In this document: one piece after another, positions 52,839 through 63,789 of the stretch
Numbering within the stretch: the stretch's first letter is position 1
Layout: each line of letters begins with the position of its first letter
Source: Symsagittifera roscoffensis
Taxonomy: Eukaryota; Xenacoelomorpha; Acoela; Convolutidae
NCBI RefSeq assembly: GCF_963678635.1
Contig: NC_087067.1
Span: forward strand, 48,217,618-48,281,617
DNA: 64,000 bases
Direction of reading: 5' to 3'
Position numbers and translations under genes: made by a program
The notes under the pieces: model-generated
Database searches by the model: none
Told to the model about the DNA's origin: nothing
What the model saw: only the letters and a program-made list of their open reading frames with translations

Positions 52839-53312
52839 ATGGTACAACAATTCGAGTTTTTTCAAGTTTCTTTGCTTATTTCAATAAGAAATATATTTCT
52901 ATCAAACGCGTTTTCAATGTCTGAAATGGACATTTATCAGATTTTAAGGTTGAACTACTACAAAAAACTAAAAGAGTGGTGGACAGATGACGTTGATGGA
53001 GATTGTATTAGTTTTAACTTGTATAGAGGCACAGAAAGTTCAATAGTTTTGTCAAAAAGATGGAGAGGAGATTTCAGAGAAGAAAACTGTCTGATTTATC
53101 AACAATGTTTTCATCTAGAAGTGTTAGGTCAGATTGAGTGGTCTATCAGTAAAAAACAAAACAATGGAAGAGCCTATGAAACAAAATTGGAGATAAAGAA
53201 CATCATTTCGATAACTCTTTTGAATTTGATACAAATACAAAATCTAGATTTGTCAGAATATCTTTCAATCGATTATCCATATTTAAAAGACTTCCGGTTG
53301 TTTATATTATAA
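52839..53312 (+). CDS. ORF-A copy 3
   Basis: ATG at 52839; 157 residues almost identical to copy 2 (LEELGQIEW reads LEVLGQIEW). It stops six codons earlier because CAA is TAA after LFIL. Copies 2 and 3 remain open through 150 codons while the surrounding non-coding DNA has accumulated indels, which weakly supports coding. Confidence 0.5.
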   Translation: MVQQFEFFQVSLLISIRNIFLSNAFSMSEMDIYQILRLNYYKKLKEWWTDDVDGDCISFNLYRGTESSIVLSKRWRGDFREENCLIYQQCFHLEVLGQIEWSISKKQNNGRAYETKLEIKNIISITLLNLIQIQNLDLSEYLSIDYPYLKDFRLFIL

Positions 53313-53584
53313 TTTACCAAAAAGAAACTGATCAAAATGTATATTTTGGTTATTTCTTTTTTCACTGGTTAGAAATAGAACAAATCGAAAAAATTTTGAT
53401 GGAAAGTTTTGAATTGAGTATCGAAAAAACAATATAAAACAGACAAGAAATCTCATTTATCTCTCTTTGGTGTCAATTTTATATCTTAGTTATGTTGGAA
53501 AAATTCAATAAAGTCGGTTGATTAGGAAGTTTCATAAACATAGTTTTGTTCTGATCTACAAAGTATTTTAAAATCTGTGAATAC

Positions 53585-53950
53585 TTCATTCTGATTGGTT
53601 ATTACCACAAATACTATCTGTGAAGGAATCCTCGATATCTACAAACGATATCAAAATTGTTAAAAAATTCATGAGAAGTACAGCTCAATTCTGATTGGTT
53701 GACATTAAATTTGTTGAAAATTTCATGACTATTGAAGCTCAATTCTGATTGGTTGACATTAAATTTGTTGAAAATTCCATGACTATTGAAGCTCAATTCT
53801 GATTGGTTGACATTAATTTTGTTGAAAATTCCATGACTATTGAAGCTCGCTTCTGATTGATTGATATCAGTAAAGATCAAATTCCTTATAATTAATGCTC
53901 GATTCTGATTGGTTGATAGCAAAACTTTTGAAAACTTCATGGTTAGATTG
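53585..53950. repeat. CCAAT-box minisatellite, copy 3
   Basis: Seven ~57-bp units, most with TTCTGATTGGTTGA. Same position relative to ORF-A and ORF-B as in the other units. Confidence 0.85.
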
Positions 53951-54137
53951 GATGGTTTTTATTTCAGCTAGGCTAAATAGCATATCCATTCTGATTTTCT
54001 TTCACGTTAAAAACAACTTGTTAATACGTTTGCTGTTTTAATTCACTTTTATTCATTTTTTGAGGCTTTTCAACTCTTCTTATCTAAAATTTTGGGACAT
54101 TTTAAATCTCCCATTTAATCTTTCTTTACTTATTGAG

Positions 54138-54560
54138 ATGCCGTCACTGAATAGAAACGAAAGACTTGCATGTCTTGAATGTGGCAGAGAATACACTCGC
54201 TTACACGCATCAAGACATCGTAGAACCTGTGTTGTTTTGAAATGTTCGAACTGTAACTTTTATACTTATAGCAGCGAGGAACTCACTTATCATTTCAAGA
54301 AGAAGCAGTGTCAACTTAATGTTAAATTATGTGCTCAACAGTCTCCATACACATTCCAAGAGAAAGTAAAATTAATATTTTTTAAATTAAAAACATAGAA
54401 ATTACTCTGAATGTTTCATCACAGTTTTTTCATCACAATTCTTGATCTGTCATTTTTTTATTCAAAGGTTTTGATTGACGATACAGACAGCAAAAATCGA
54501 GTTCAAATTGTCGTGAAATTTTCCATGGAAATCGATCCGAAAATCTTTAATCAACAGTAA
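54138..54560 (+). CDS. ORF-B copy 3, two-exon zinc-finger protein
   Basis: Exon 1 54138-54365, exon 2 54468-54560, phase 0; 106 residues. The fingers are identical to copy 2; residue 5 is Asn instead of Lys. The intron is 102 bp instead of 157, yet the donor (AAA|GTAAAA) and acceptor (TTCAAAG) are unchanged. Exon 2 has one extra codon (GTC, within QIVVKF). Intron indels of any size against a codon-sized exon indel is the pattern expected for a translated gene. Confidence 0.65.
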
Positions 54561-54921
54561 AAACTCCATTGGTTGCAAGCTGGTGGAGACTTTGTTGCGA
54601 TAATTTTATAGTAAATCAGACATTTTCATATTCTGAAAAATCTGGAAAAAAAAGTATGGCAAAAAGCGTGTTGTTTCACTCCATAGTGACGGAAAATGCT
54701 GATTATAAAGTTTCATTGTATTAAAAAAATGCTTGTTTTTCCATTTTCATGCTATTTTTTTCCTATGAATTAGTATGAAACTGTATGCTAAACATTTTTT
54801 GTCATACAGGACTCTAAATGAATCAAACCCTATATTTGCGTTTATTGTGTTGGCTTAAATTTTTAAAAACCAATTGTCACTTTCTGCTAAAATTTTTAAT
54901 ATAAAATATTGATAGCATCTG
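54561..54921. other. Spacer, no gene
   Basis: The end of the tandem array and unique AT-rich sequence. Nothing recognisable. Confidence 0.4.
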
Positions 54922-55632
54922 CTAATTACCATGACACTTCTTATCTTTCAAATCTAAAACAACTCCAATTATGTTTTCCAGTTTTAGGGAGTCATCTAAT
55001 GAACCGATGGTTTTTTTTCTGGGGACCCATCTGTCATACTTGTACCTGTATGGGTCAAAACTGCCCATTTTAGCTGTAATGGCAGGCCAGCACACGGTGA
55101 TTAATGACTGGTTCCTTTCTCGATTTCTTTCATCTGAGCTGAACAGACGTTCGACTGCAATCTCATTCGTTATAATCTGATCTCCGAATTGAATCGAAAT
55201 AGTTCTAGGACATGTTTGAGTGCGTTCGAATGGGCAAAAAAACGTAGAACCCAGGCATGTAGTGCAATATTGAAGTGTATAGTTGAGATGAGAAATTGGA
55301 TTTTGGCCATTAAAACATTTCACTGTGCTGTCATGTTCAAATCCCTCAGGTTTCTTCAGTCTGGTGAGAAAAAAAACAACAGGTTTTATAGAATTCAGCC
55401 TTTCGTCGCAAATAGCTCGCCAGATGAGAACAAACACTGATTTTTTGCTACCATTCACAAAAACTTTATGTTCCTGCAGTTTATTGTCGTGGTCCCAGAA
55501 CAAAACAGATGTTTTAAATTTTGGTTTGATGATTTTTTTGCCCATTCCATTAGATTCATGTAACAAGTGCATTTGAAGATAAAGCAAGGCGAACACTGCT
55601 AATAGGAATGAACATCGAAATATTAAGCTCAT
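54922..55632 (-). CDS. Membrane-anchored or secreted protein, probable first exon
   Basis: ATG at 55632 opens a 236-codon frame. Residues 4-24 (IFRCSFLLAVFALLYLQMHLL) form a signal peptide or type II anchor after a short N-terminus. The rest has the look of a lumenal domain: several Cys (CFNGQNP, YCTTCLGSTFFCPF, TCPRTI), two NxS/T sites (NGS, NYT) and a VFVLIWRAICDERLNSIKPV segment. A type II Golgi enzyme such as a family-92-like glycosyltransferase is conceivable, but I see no decisive motif such as DXD. Near the stop the sequence reads TGTCATGGTAATTAG, so a splice donor may end the exon there. No downstream exon is identified. Confidence 0.5.
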   Translation of the reverse strand: MSLIFRCSFLLAVFALLYLQMHLLHESNGMGKKIIKPKFKTSVLFWDHDNKLQEHKVFVNGSKKSVFVLIWRAICDERLNSIKPVVFFLTRLKKPEGFEHDSTVKCFNGQNPISHLNYTLQYCTTCLGSTFFCPFERTQTCPRTISIQFGDQIITNEIAVERLFSSDERNRERNQSLITVCWPAITAKMGSFDPYRYKYDRWVPRKKTIGSLDDSLKLENIIGVVLDLKDKKCHGN

Positions 55633-58600
55633 AATTTGGTATTTTTTCGTTCCTCCGCCTCACAGAATTAATAAATTTCATTGATAAGAATCTTTGTTCA
55701 CAAAGTTCCATTTGCAGTTATTGAAAAAAAGTTATCTGAGCAAATTGCACAAATGCAAACAGATTCGGTCGGCATTTAAAAAATTTTTTTCTGATACCAT
55801 TTACGTAGGTTCTGTCCCTTTGTTCCACTTTTATTTTATCTAATACACTAGTGCACAAAATTTAGCGCAAATTCAGGATTTCATTCTCTAAAATGCCTGT
55901 TTTCAATGTCAATTTTGGACAAAATTTCCTTCAAACTTCAGTAAAACTTTTACATAAACCAAGATCAAATGACCAGAACTAACCTCTAAGAAACTATCAG
56001 TGTTTGGTTTCAATAACTTGCCAATGTAATCCGGGTCTGAAAACGCCTGTTATCTTCATCTGTACTAAGTTTTTCACTTCGCGCGAAAAGTAAAAAACTG
56101 CCGAGTTTGGTAAAGTTTTCACACTAATTATTTCAATTTTCTCGCTGAGAATGTTTCACGTCGCATGAACGCCTTTTTTTTACTCGAGAAAGAATTCACT
56201 GCGATGCAAACCTTAGTGCCGAAGAAGAAATCTGGCATTGAAATACTGATAATTTAATAGAGGGTAGTATCATAGAGGGTAGCTCTGATCATTTGCTTTG
56301 GTCTATGTAAAAGTTTTGCTGGAAATCGACGTAAGCGTGGTTTAAAATGGACATAAAAATGGCATTTTAGAGAGTAAAATCTGAATTATGTCCACTAATA
56401 TTGTCCATTAAAGTAATCGAACGGGGGAGGGAGGAAAGGAAACAGTCTAAGAGAGGTGATAATCTTAAAATCTAACTAAGAAAAAATTACCGATTTTATT
56501 TGTAAATAATTGAATCGATTTTTCATTGCATTTGCAACAGCCTCTTCTTCACACTGAAACATACTAGTTTCACCAAAAAAAAAACATCAAAGTTTTCCAC
56601 AAAAAATATTTAATAGGAAACCCGTTGCGCAAACGAAGATGAGTTTGATTGTCAGCGAATGAACTTTTTTCGCTGAATTCCATTGCAGCAAATATTTTGT
56701 CAAAGTTTTGTAAAAGTCAACATTTCTCATTGAACTCGAGGTGGCAAAACCACTTACACATGTAAGAGGGTTTGGCTGTGGAATTCAGAAGCGAGTGAGC
56801 ACAATTTTGTGCTCTGTTATAAAACAGAGTTTGACGTACGAAAATTCTACAAACAACTATCAAGAGGAAAGTTGGCTGGTACTGAACTGAGCGCTACATT
56901 GATTTACTAGTTATGTATGAGTAAATAAACATGTGCATACATGGTCACTGCTCATTTTTTGTTTTGTTTTATCTGGCTTATTGACTGGGGGCTGTTTTTG
57001 ACTGGGATGGGCTATGAAAATAAAACCCAAACAATAGGTGGTGTGATCACAGTTAAACGTTTCATTTCATTATGATCACAATAAAAAGTTTTTCAATTAC
57101 TAAGTCAAGGTAGGTAAAAAAATGGAAAACAGCCACAAAAAAAATATATTTCGCATCTATCAAAACATTATTTGGATTAACTGGTTGCCTCTATTGTATA
57201 TGAATTGGCTTTCAAACCGGAATAGTTTGCCGCATCTGCTAGGCTTAAAAATAATAAAGAAGTTTTGCTCGCAGAATAATTTAGCGGCAAATTTCGAACT
57301 CCTATAACTTCAGAAAAAACAGCTCCATACGCGGTTTTTTAATTGTTATTAATTTATTGTTTTAAAATTGTTATTTCTCAGATGATAACAGATTTTTGTC
57401 AAAAATTTGAACTAAATGGGAACATGCTGTAAGAACCACTGCTAGCATTTTTTTCCCGTCATATTTCTCGAAAGTCGCAACATCATAAAAGTTTTTTGTC
57501 TGCGTGAAAAACTAACTGTTACAATAATTTTATATAATGACTGCTCCAAGCAAATTGTATTAATGTATGATGAAAAATATCCGTGATGAGCAATCGTTTT
57601 TCAACAAATGTTAAGCGTGGAAGCTCGCTCAATGATAAAAAAAGTTCGAAAAATCAGTAACTGGTAAAATTACTTAATAAATTGTTTCCATTAGATGATC
57701 ACAGGGAAAGATGGGAACCTTCATTGCATTTTGTTCTGAATCTTTTTTCATTTAGTCAAGTTGAGTGCGTTCATCCCAAGTTCATCGAAAAAAAAAAACC
57801 AGTAGGTGAAATTTGTTGCATGAACAAAACTAGTTAATCTACTGCGTGTGTTCAATCAGCGTGGAAAATTTTTAACATGCAGGCTCGCAAATGATCCGCA
57901 GAGGTAGTTTTTAAAGAGAGAAAAGCAAATGAAAAATAAACAAGCATGAACACATAAATTTTTTGCTGACTAAAAAGTTTTTGCAACTGTTTTTCACGCA
58001 TTCGGAAAATTGGTTCACTATCCTCGGGCCTGGTTTTTGAAACAGTTGTCTACGTTCCTAAAAAACTCCGGGCGGGAACAATTTCAATTATTTCAATCAA
58101 TTGAGTATTCTAAGACATTTAAAACACTCTTCTAACCTGCCCTTCCCTGTAAGAGTACGTCTAGGAAAATTAACTTGGCCTGTAATTTTGTCAATATACT
58201 TTTTCAACTCAATGGGCTAACTTTTAAAAAAACTTCGGATTCAACTAAAACTTAGGCGTTTAAACATATCGAACGCTTTGTAGTTTCATGCTGGTCACCC
58301 AATCATTTCGGACAAACTTTTTATGGTTCGCCTAAAAAAAAACATTTTTCAGTTAACATTCGACGCAATTTTTGAACGAAAAAGTTGATGTCTGATGAGA
58401 GAAATTTTGGCTCTCTACTTTCTTTGAACAATCAATTTCTAATGCGAAACTTTTGTTTGTGATTTTCCTGTACGGCAGCATGAATTGTGAAAAACTACAA
58501 AATTAGATGAGCAACGCGAGTTTTTTTTTTAAATTTTTTTATCGATTGATGAATCATACTATACATGACGAGGCAAAATGCAAACTGCATATTTTTTCAA

Positions 58601-58929
58601 ACATAGTTTTCATTGATGAGCAATTTTTGTGATCACTGCTGTGTTCAAAAGTTTATTAGTTTTTGAGATATAAGATGATGTAAGATGAACCTAATGATTC
58701 AAGATCGATTTGATGAGACAAAATTTGAACCAGGCTTAATACTTGTAGGTATAACTAACTAATTAAGCAATAAAATTATTTATTAGTTTTGGAAATTGTT
58801 TTGTAATTGTTTTTGAAGTTAATCATTTTCAATTTTTTGTTGTTTTTATGATTGAAGTTTTTTTCTAGTTGTGGTGTGTTGTTTGTTTCATTACCTGTTT
58901 GTTTTAATATATATTTGGTACTTTTTAAG
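55633..58929. other. 3.3 kb without a recognisable gene
   Basis: AT-rich DNA with short homopolymers. A 61-codon plus frame at 57122 has no motif. The region could be promoter and upstream exons of the minus-strand gene ending at 55632, but none is recognised. Confidence 0.45.
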
Positions 58930-59232
58930 AAATCCATTTTTGGCCGACCGACGTCAAAATTTCTCTAAAGGCGCCTTTGGCGCCAATATGTACTATATGC
59001 TAACTTTAAGGGGGAGTGCGCGCCAAAAAAACGCGATTTTTTTGTCAAAATTTTCGGAAAAATGCTCAACAACGGCTTTTTTGACCTGTTTTTTCAGCGG
59101 CGCAGAAAATTTGGCCAAAACAGGGTCTTTTACTGCTTTAGAAGAGCTCGGAAAATCAATTTGGTCGACCTAAAAAAAAGGTCGTCAAAATTTTCGAAAA
59201 TTTTTTGAAAATCGGCCCCCCCCCCCCCCCCC
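58930..59232 (+). repeat. Dispersed repeat with poly-C tail, copy 1
   Basis: Runs from TTTTGGCCGACC through GGCGCCTTTGGCGCC, GGGGGAGTGCGCGCC, TTTTTTGACCTGTTTTTTC, GGCGCAGAAAATTT and GGTCGACCTAAAAA to a run of about 18 C. The same phrases in inverted order occur at 62690-62960. No coding frame of note; probably a non-autonomous element. It lies just beyond the 3' end of the acyltransferase gene. Confidence 0.8.
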
Positions 59233-59476
59233 TCGAGAAAATCCTCTAGACAATCCTAGACCTTGGTTTTATGCATGCAAAAAAACTGCCGAATGCTTTC
59301 AGGCTGATGTCCAATTTCGGACCAAGCGAACAATCTCGCACTTAAATGAGTTCACGTGATATAAATTAATACTTTTTGCTTAGTAAAAAGTAATACTTTT
59401 TAGCCAATCAGATTTGAGCGTAGTACTTGCAGGTCTGACAAAAAAAAAACAATTCTTTTTCTTGGTTCGCGAACTA

Positions 59477-59482
59477 TTTATT
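59477..59482 (-). terminator. Poly(A) signal of the acyltransferase gene
   Basis: AATAAA on the minus strand, about 38 bases after the predicted TAA stop, a normal distance for a short 3' UTR. Confidence 0.55.
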
Positions 59483-59519
59483 TCTAATTGTTTCTTCAAA
59501 TTCCAATAAAGTTTTCCAT

Positions 59520-62500
59520 TTAGCACCAAGTGAAGTACTTTTTGATGTATTCGTCCGTGAGTACAATTTGGAACTGCTCTTTTGTCAGTCCAGTCAGAAT
59601 CTCCACTCCATCTGGCTCCCCTGGCAGGATGATGGCCATGCCAGCTAAGTGTTTGGATGCAACTAGGAACTAGAAGGAAACAGGACAGTCGTGCAATCTT
59701 ACCATTGGGGGGACAATTTTTCCTGTAGGGGGTTGTTTTCGAAAAAATTTTGTCGATTATTTCAATTATAGCAACAATTTATAATCAATTTGTTAAATTA
59801 GTCGATAAAACTCTCCGAAAAGGACACTTTAAAATTAAAAACAGCCTTATAATTAAGTTTTGATGACGTTTTATTTTTTGAGAGTGTGAAGGAACAAAAT
59901 CGGTGAAATTTTTTCAGTTTTCTGCTCAAAACTTGATCGGGAATCCCTAAACAAACTGAAGTCATTGCGCTTCTATACATTTTTTTTTTCAAATTTAATT
60001 GGCTCAAACGGTTCACGAAAAATAAAAAAAATTGAACGACTGATTCCTTGCGTGGTCTGCCAGACCCCATGTCTCCGTCCTTGTACCAGTCGAAGTACTG
60101 GTTCCAGTTCGTAACTGAGAAGTCCAGCGGCTGGTGGCCAGAGGAGAACTGCACGTTGTCTGCTCCCTCCCGCTCCACGAAGTTCACAACCGACTGCATG
60201 TACGGCTCAGAAACCTGAACACGCTACGTTTTGGCCACCTAATTATCATTTCGGCTCTTTTTCTGTCCTCCTCCGTGTGAAAGTGTTTATCAATTTTTTC
60301 TTAGATTGTCTCATGATTATAAATCAATTTTGGCATGTCAACTAATTACCCAAAAACAAACATATTTGATTGAATCACTAGTTTATGACCACAAAACAGA
60401 TGTTTTTTTTTTGAGTCGCAATCAAAGGTAGTATAAGAAATACTGGATATGTTTCCTTGGGCCAAATACTGGACAGTTTAACAATATTTGTAGCAATTTT
60501 TACCAAATACTTCAACAATTTTTACTTCAACAATTTTCGGTTCGTTCATTATTCGGCGGATTTGTTCACACTCGCCTTTCACCAACCTTCAGTACTGACT
60601 TTCTAATCCTACAGGCTGTTCTATAGGCAGAATCCTTACACAGTTTCTCCTTGTGACAAGAGGTGTACACTATGAACATGGCGTTTCCGAAGTAGGTTCT
60701 CGGAAGGGGCGGCTTCTTCCGGAATCTCCCGTTGCACGCCAGTTGGAACACTGAGACGTCCCCCGGTTTTGCATCCCTCAGTCCTTTCACACAGGCTCTC
60801 CACAACACACTGGAATGGTAACCGAATTCGTGGAACCTCGGTCACCGAGAATCTTACAAAAACTTTTCGTGTTTTTTGATGAACTTATTTGGGACACAAA
60901 ATTTGGGACACATCAAAATTTTTATATCAGAATAATTCTGAGGATAGAAAAATGACACTATTCAGCTATTTTTTGAGAAAAAAAATTGACAGCTATTGTT
61001 AGCAGATAAACAACTTTTTTCTAAAGACCCCAAAGTTGCCTCCTAACTTTCACTTCATCAGAATCGAACACAGTAAATTAGATTTATGCTTGAGTGCCGC
61101 CCATGTTTGAAAAATAGTTGCGACAAAAATGTCTGAAAAACTGTTTTAACATGAACATAATGCAATGATATTTTGCACAGCGGACAACATAACTATTTTG
61201 AACAGTTTTATTCTCTATACTTTACATGGTAACATCATGCGTTTAGCTTTTACGGCACATAAAACAACTCTAACAAATAAAAAAAAATTGAAATGTGGGA
61301 GAGGGGCGTGGAGTAATTCCAAAAATTTTTTAGAAATTGGTCGAAAAAAAGGACTTAGCTGAAAACAACAGGAAGGAAGTTTTAAAAAAAACGAATTTAC
61401 CGGTCCCTTCTGACTGACTGACTGAGTGACTTACCTGGCGACGCAGTCGTTGGTAGAGACGGGAACTTCATTGGGGTGTTTGGAGCATACCTGCTGCTTC
61501 ATCGCCTCCAGACTCTTCCGCGATATCTGGAACCGGATGTTCATCCGGGGATTCTCCACCGAATCCTAATTTGAAAGCTTCTTTAATAATCCACCAAAAA
61601 ATGACACAATAGCTTGAAATAACGTCTAGAGATGAAACTTTTTCAGGCAGAGGCCTAGAAGTGGGGGTAGGATAGCTAAAAAGATCTAAAAAATATATAT
61701 ATTCTTGCAAAAACATAAAAATCAAAAAAATTTGTATCGGCGGAAATTGCCGTTGTTTTATGCAATATGATTAGAATTGTATTAAGCAATGAGAAAATGG
61801 CCAGATTAATGCAGCCGGATGTCAGATATAAAATTGCCTTAATGAGTGCCTCCCATTTGCGCTGGGTCTCCTCTGACTTGGCGATCTCAAACTCCGGATG
61901 GGACTGGACTTTACTGTTGTCCGGTTTGAAGATCTCACACCTTCTGAATACTTGAAGCTGAAACAGGAAACATGCATGGAGTCGAAAAAAGTTGTGTAAT
62001 TGAACACTTTTGACTCTTCCAAAAATTAATGGCTGACCAAATAATTTTACAGACGATTCGTGCCGGATATCTCGCACGCAAAGTCCCGTAATGAATAAGA
62101 CATGCCCAATTTAGTGGGGGGGGGGGGGGGGTGGTTTGGGCGGAACACTAGATACGCTCCTGCATGCACAAAAAGTCTGATGTGCAAATTGTGTCACAGT
62201 CGAATAAAAACTTTGGATGAATGCATTTGTTGCTCTGTTCTTCTCTGCTTCGTAAAGTTCTTAATGATGTTTCAAAAAATGGCGGTAAAAAGTTTTTTCT
62301 TTTAATTTTGACACTAATGCATACCTGTGACTCTTTGAAGGCAAAAATGTTTCTCCTGACCATGCTGCAGAGGTCGGCAGTGAAGACATACATGGAGTTG
62401 ATGTCGCATACCTGGTAGTGGAAGCCCAGCCCCACCACCATCCCCCCTCCCTCCAACTGCTGCACACGCACTCGCAACAGATAAGCCCTAAATAGGTCAC

Positions 62501-63789
62501 ACGACAAACGGGTCAAAAACAGACCTGCCGCTCGATACATCTGGGTAAAACTCCTAGTGAATCATTTTTGGACTGTTTTGTCAGAATTTTGCCTGCAGAG
62601 AATGGCAAAAAAAAGGGTATACATCTTGTTCGAGAAAACCCTAAATCTGTCCCTGGTAGGCTTCAATTGATAATTTAGTTCATGCCGTGGCGGATCTAAG
62701 ATTTTCTTGATACGGGAGGGGGAAGATTTTTGAAAGACTTTTTGTTTAGGCCGACCAAATTGAAAAGACTGAAGAGACCCTGTTCTGGCAAAATTTTCTG
62801 CGCCGCAGGCTAAATTTTGAAAAAACAGGCCAAAAAGGCGTTTTTAGGCTCTTTTTGGAAAATATCTACCGCGCGCTCCCCCCTCAAAATTAATATATAT
62901 ATTGGCGCCGAAGGCACCTTTCGAAACATTTAGGGCCCGTCAGCTAAAAATGGATATCTCAAAATAGTACAAAGGGGGACCCTTTGGGTCGGCAGGGTGT
63001 CGAATCCCTGAGAAGGAGGGGGGAGGGGGGAGGCAGACGGCCTTCTACCCGCTCCCCCTAAATCCGCCCCTGCGCGCATGTATAAATAGCTTATTTGAAA
63101 ATCGAAAACTGCGCGCGTGCAGTATGGATTGTTGGAAATAAACCTACTTATCAATGCATTGTGACATTGAGTCTCCTAAATTTGCTTCCAAGTCTTCCTC
63201 GTCATCATCAGCACAGAAAGAAGCGAACACAAAGTCATTTTCGAACTGCTTCTCTTCCAGTTCCTTCAGACTGACTGCTGATGGGTCCAGATATGTCAAC
63301 AGAGCCCCCTGGTTGCCCAGATCAACTACTGGCTCTGTTTGGTTTGCTGGAATCACTATTCTGGGAAAAAAATACCGAATTGAGGGACTAAGTTAACATT
63401 CTTCCAAAGCTTCTTTTAGAGGAAAGATTTTAACTTGGTTCTAAGTTGGAAGTTCCAGCTTATCAGAATCGAGCATTTCACTTATCGGAGTTGAGAACTG
63501 CGTTCAATTTTTGTTACAACTTCATCGATATAATACGTTAACTATGAAGATTGTCTCCAGGTTGTGTTTTTTTTTACCTTCCCGCTAGTTCGCCATATCG
63601 AGAGAGTGTCTTGGACAATGCGCGTTCCAGCTTGGTCCTGTCCACTGAGTAGCTGTAGAACAGAGTCGACCATATATGGAAGGGGGGCATCAGTTTGTCC
63701 AGATTAGAGAGTGGACTCCTTTTTATGTCTCCCCACCTCTCCGGCTTGTCTGCCTTAACCACCACTTCGATTTTACTAACTCCAGTCAT
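59520..63789 (-). CDS. BAHD-family acyl-CoA-dependent acyltransferase, eight exons
   Basis: Predicted exons in transcript order: 63789-63578, 63360-63148, 62487-62325, 61957-61838, 61565-61435, 60809-60587, 60214-60041, 59669-59520. All phases agree and the sum is 1386 nt (461 residues plus TAA), the usual BAHD length. Family marks: RSPLSNLDKLMPP (about 27), GELAGR (66), FHYQVCD at 164-170 in place of the HxxxD active site, PVSTNDCVAS, LWRACVKGLR, PPLPRTYFGNA, LDFSVTNW, and DMGSGRP at 402-408 for the structural DFGWG. The enzymes move an acyl group from CoA to an alcohol or amine in the cytosol. The canonical catalytic His position is Tyr166, with His one residue earlier, so activity is uncertain. 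Introns are GT-AG except after 61838, where AAG|GCAATT needs a GC-AG intron. Start ATG is 63789. Confidence 0.82.
62690..62960 (-). repeat. Dispersed repeat, copy 2, inverted, within an intron
   Basis: The reverse complement of the 58930-59232 repeat, with phrases GAGACCCTGTTCTGGCAAAATT, CTGCGCCGCAG, GCGCGCTCCCCCC and TTGGCGCCGAAGG in matching order. It lies in the intron between exons 2 and 3 of the acyltransferase gene and ends near a further G-rich tract (63015-63040). Confidence 0.75.

Larger units (their letters stand above)
52447..54610 (+). repeat. Tandem unit copy 3, truncated
   Basis: Matches copy 2 closely from the start of the unit to about 54610, just after ORF-B, and then loses similarity. 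The ~1.5-kb non-coding part is absent, so the array breaks here. Confidence 0.92.

Noticed and set aside
53614..53940. Minus-strand ORFs through the CCAAT minisatellites (also at 46310-46633 and 49937-50203)
   Set aside because: The repeat period is a multiple of three, so an open frame is automatic. The repeated NQSELSFNSHGIFNK-type peptide is a by-product.
57122..57307. Small plus-strand protein MENSHKKNIF...
   Set aside because: 61 codons in AT-rich DNA, no motif, no conserved copy.
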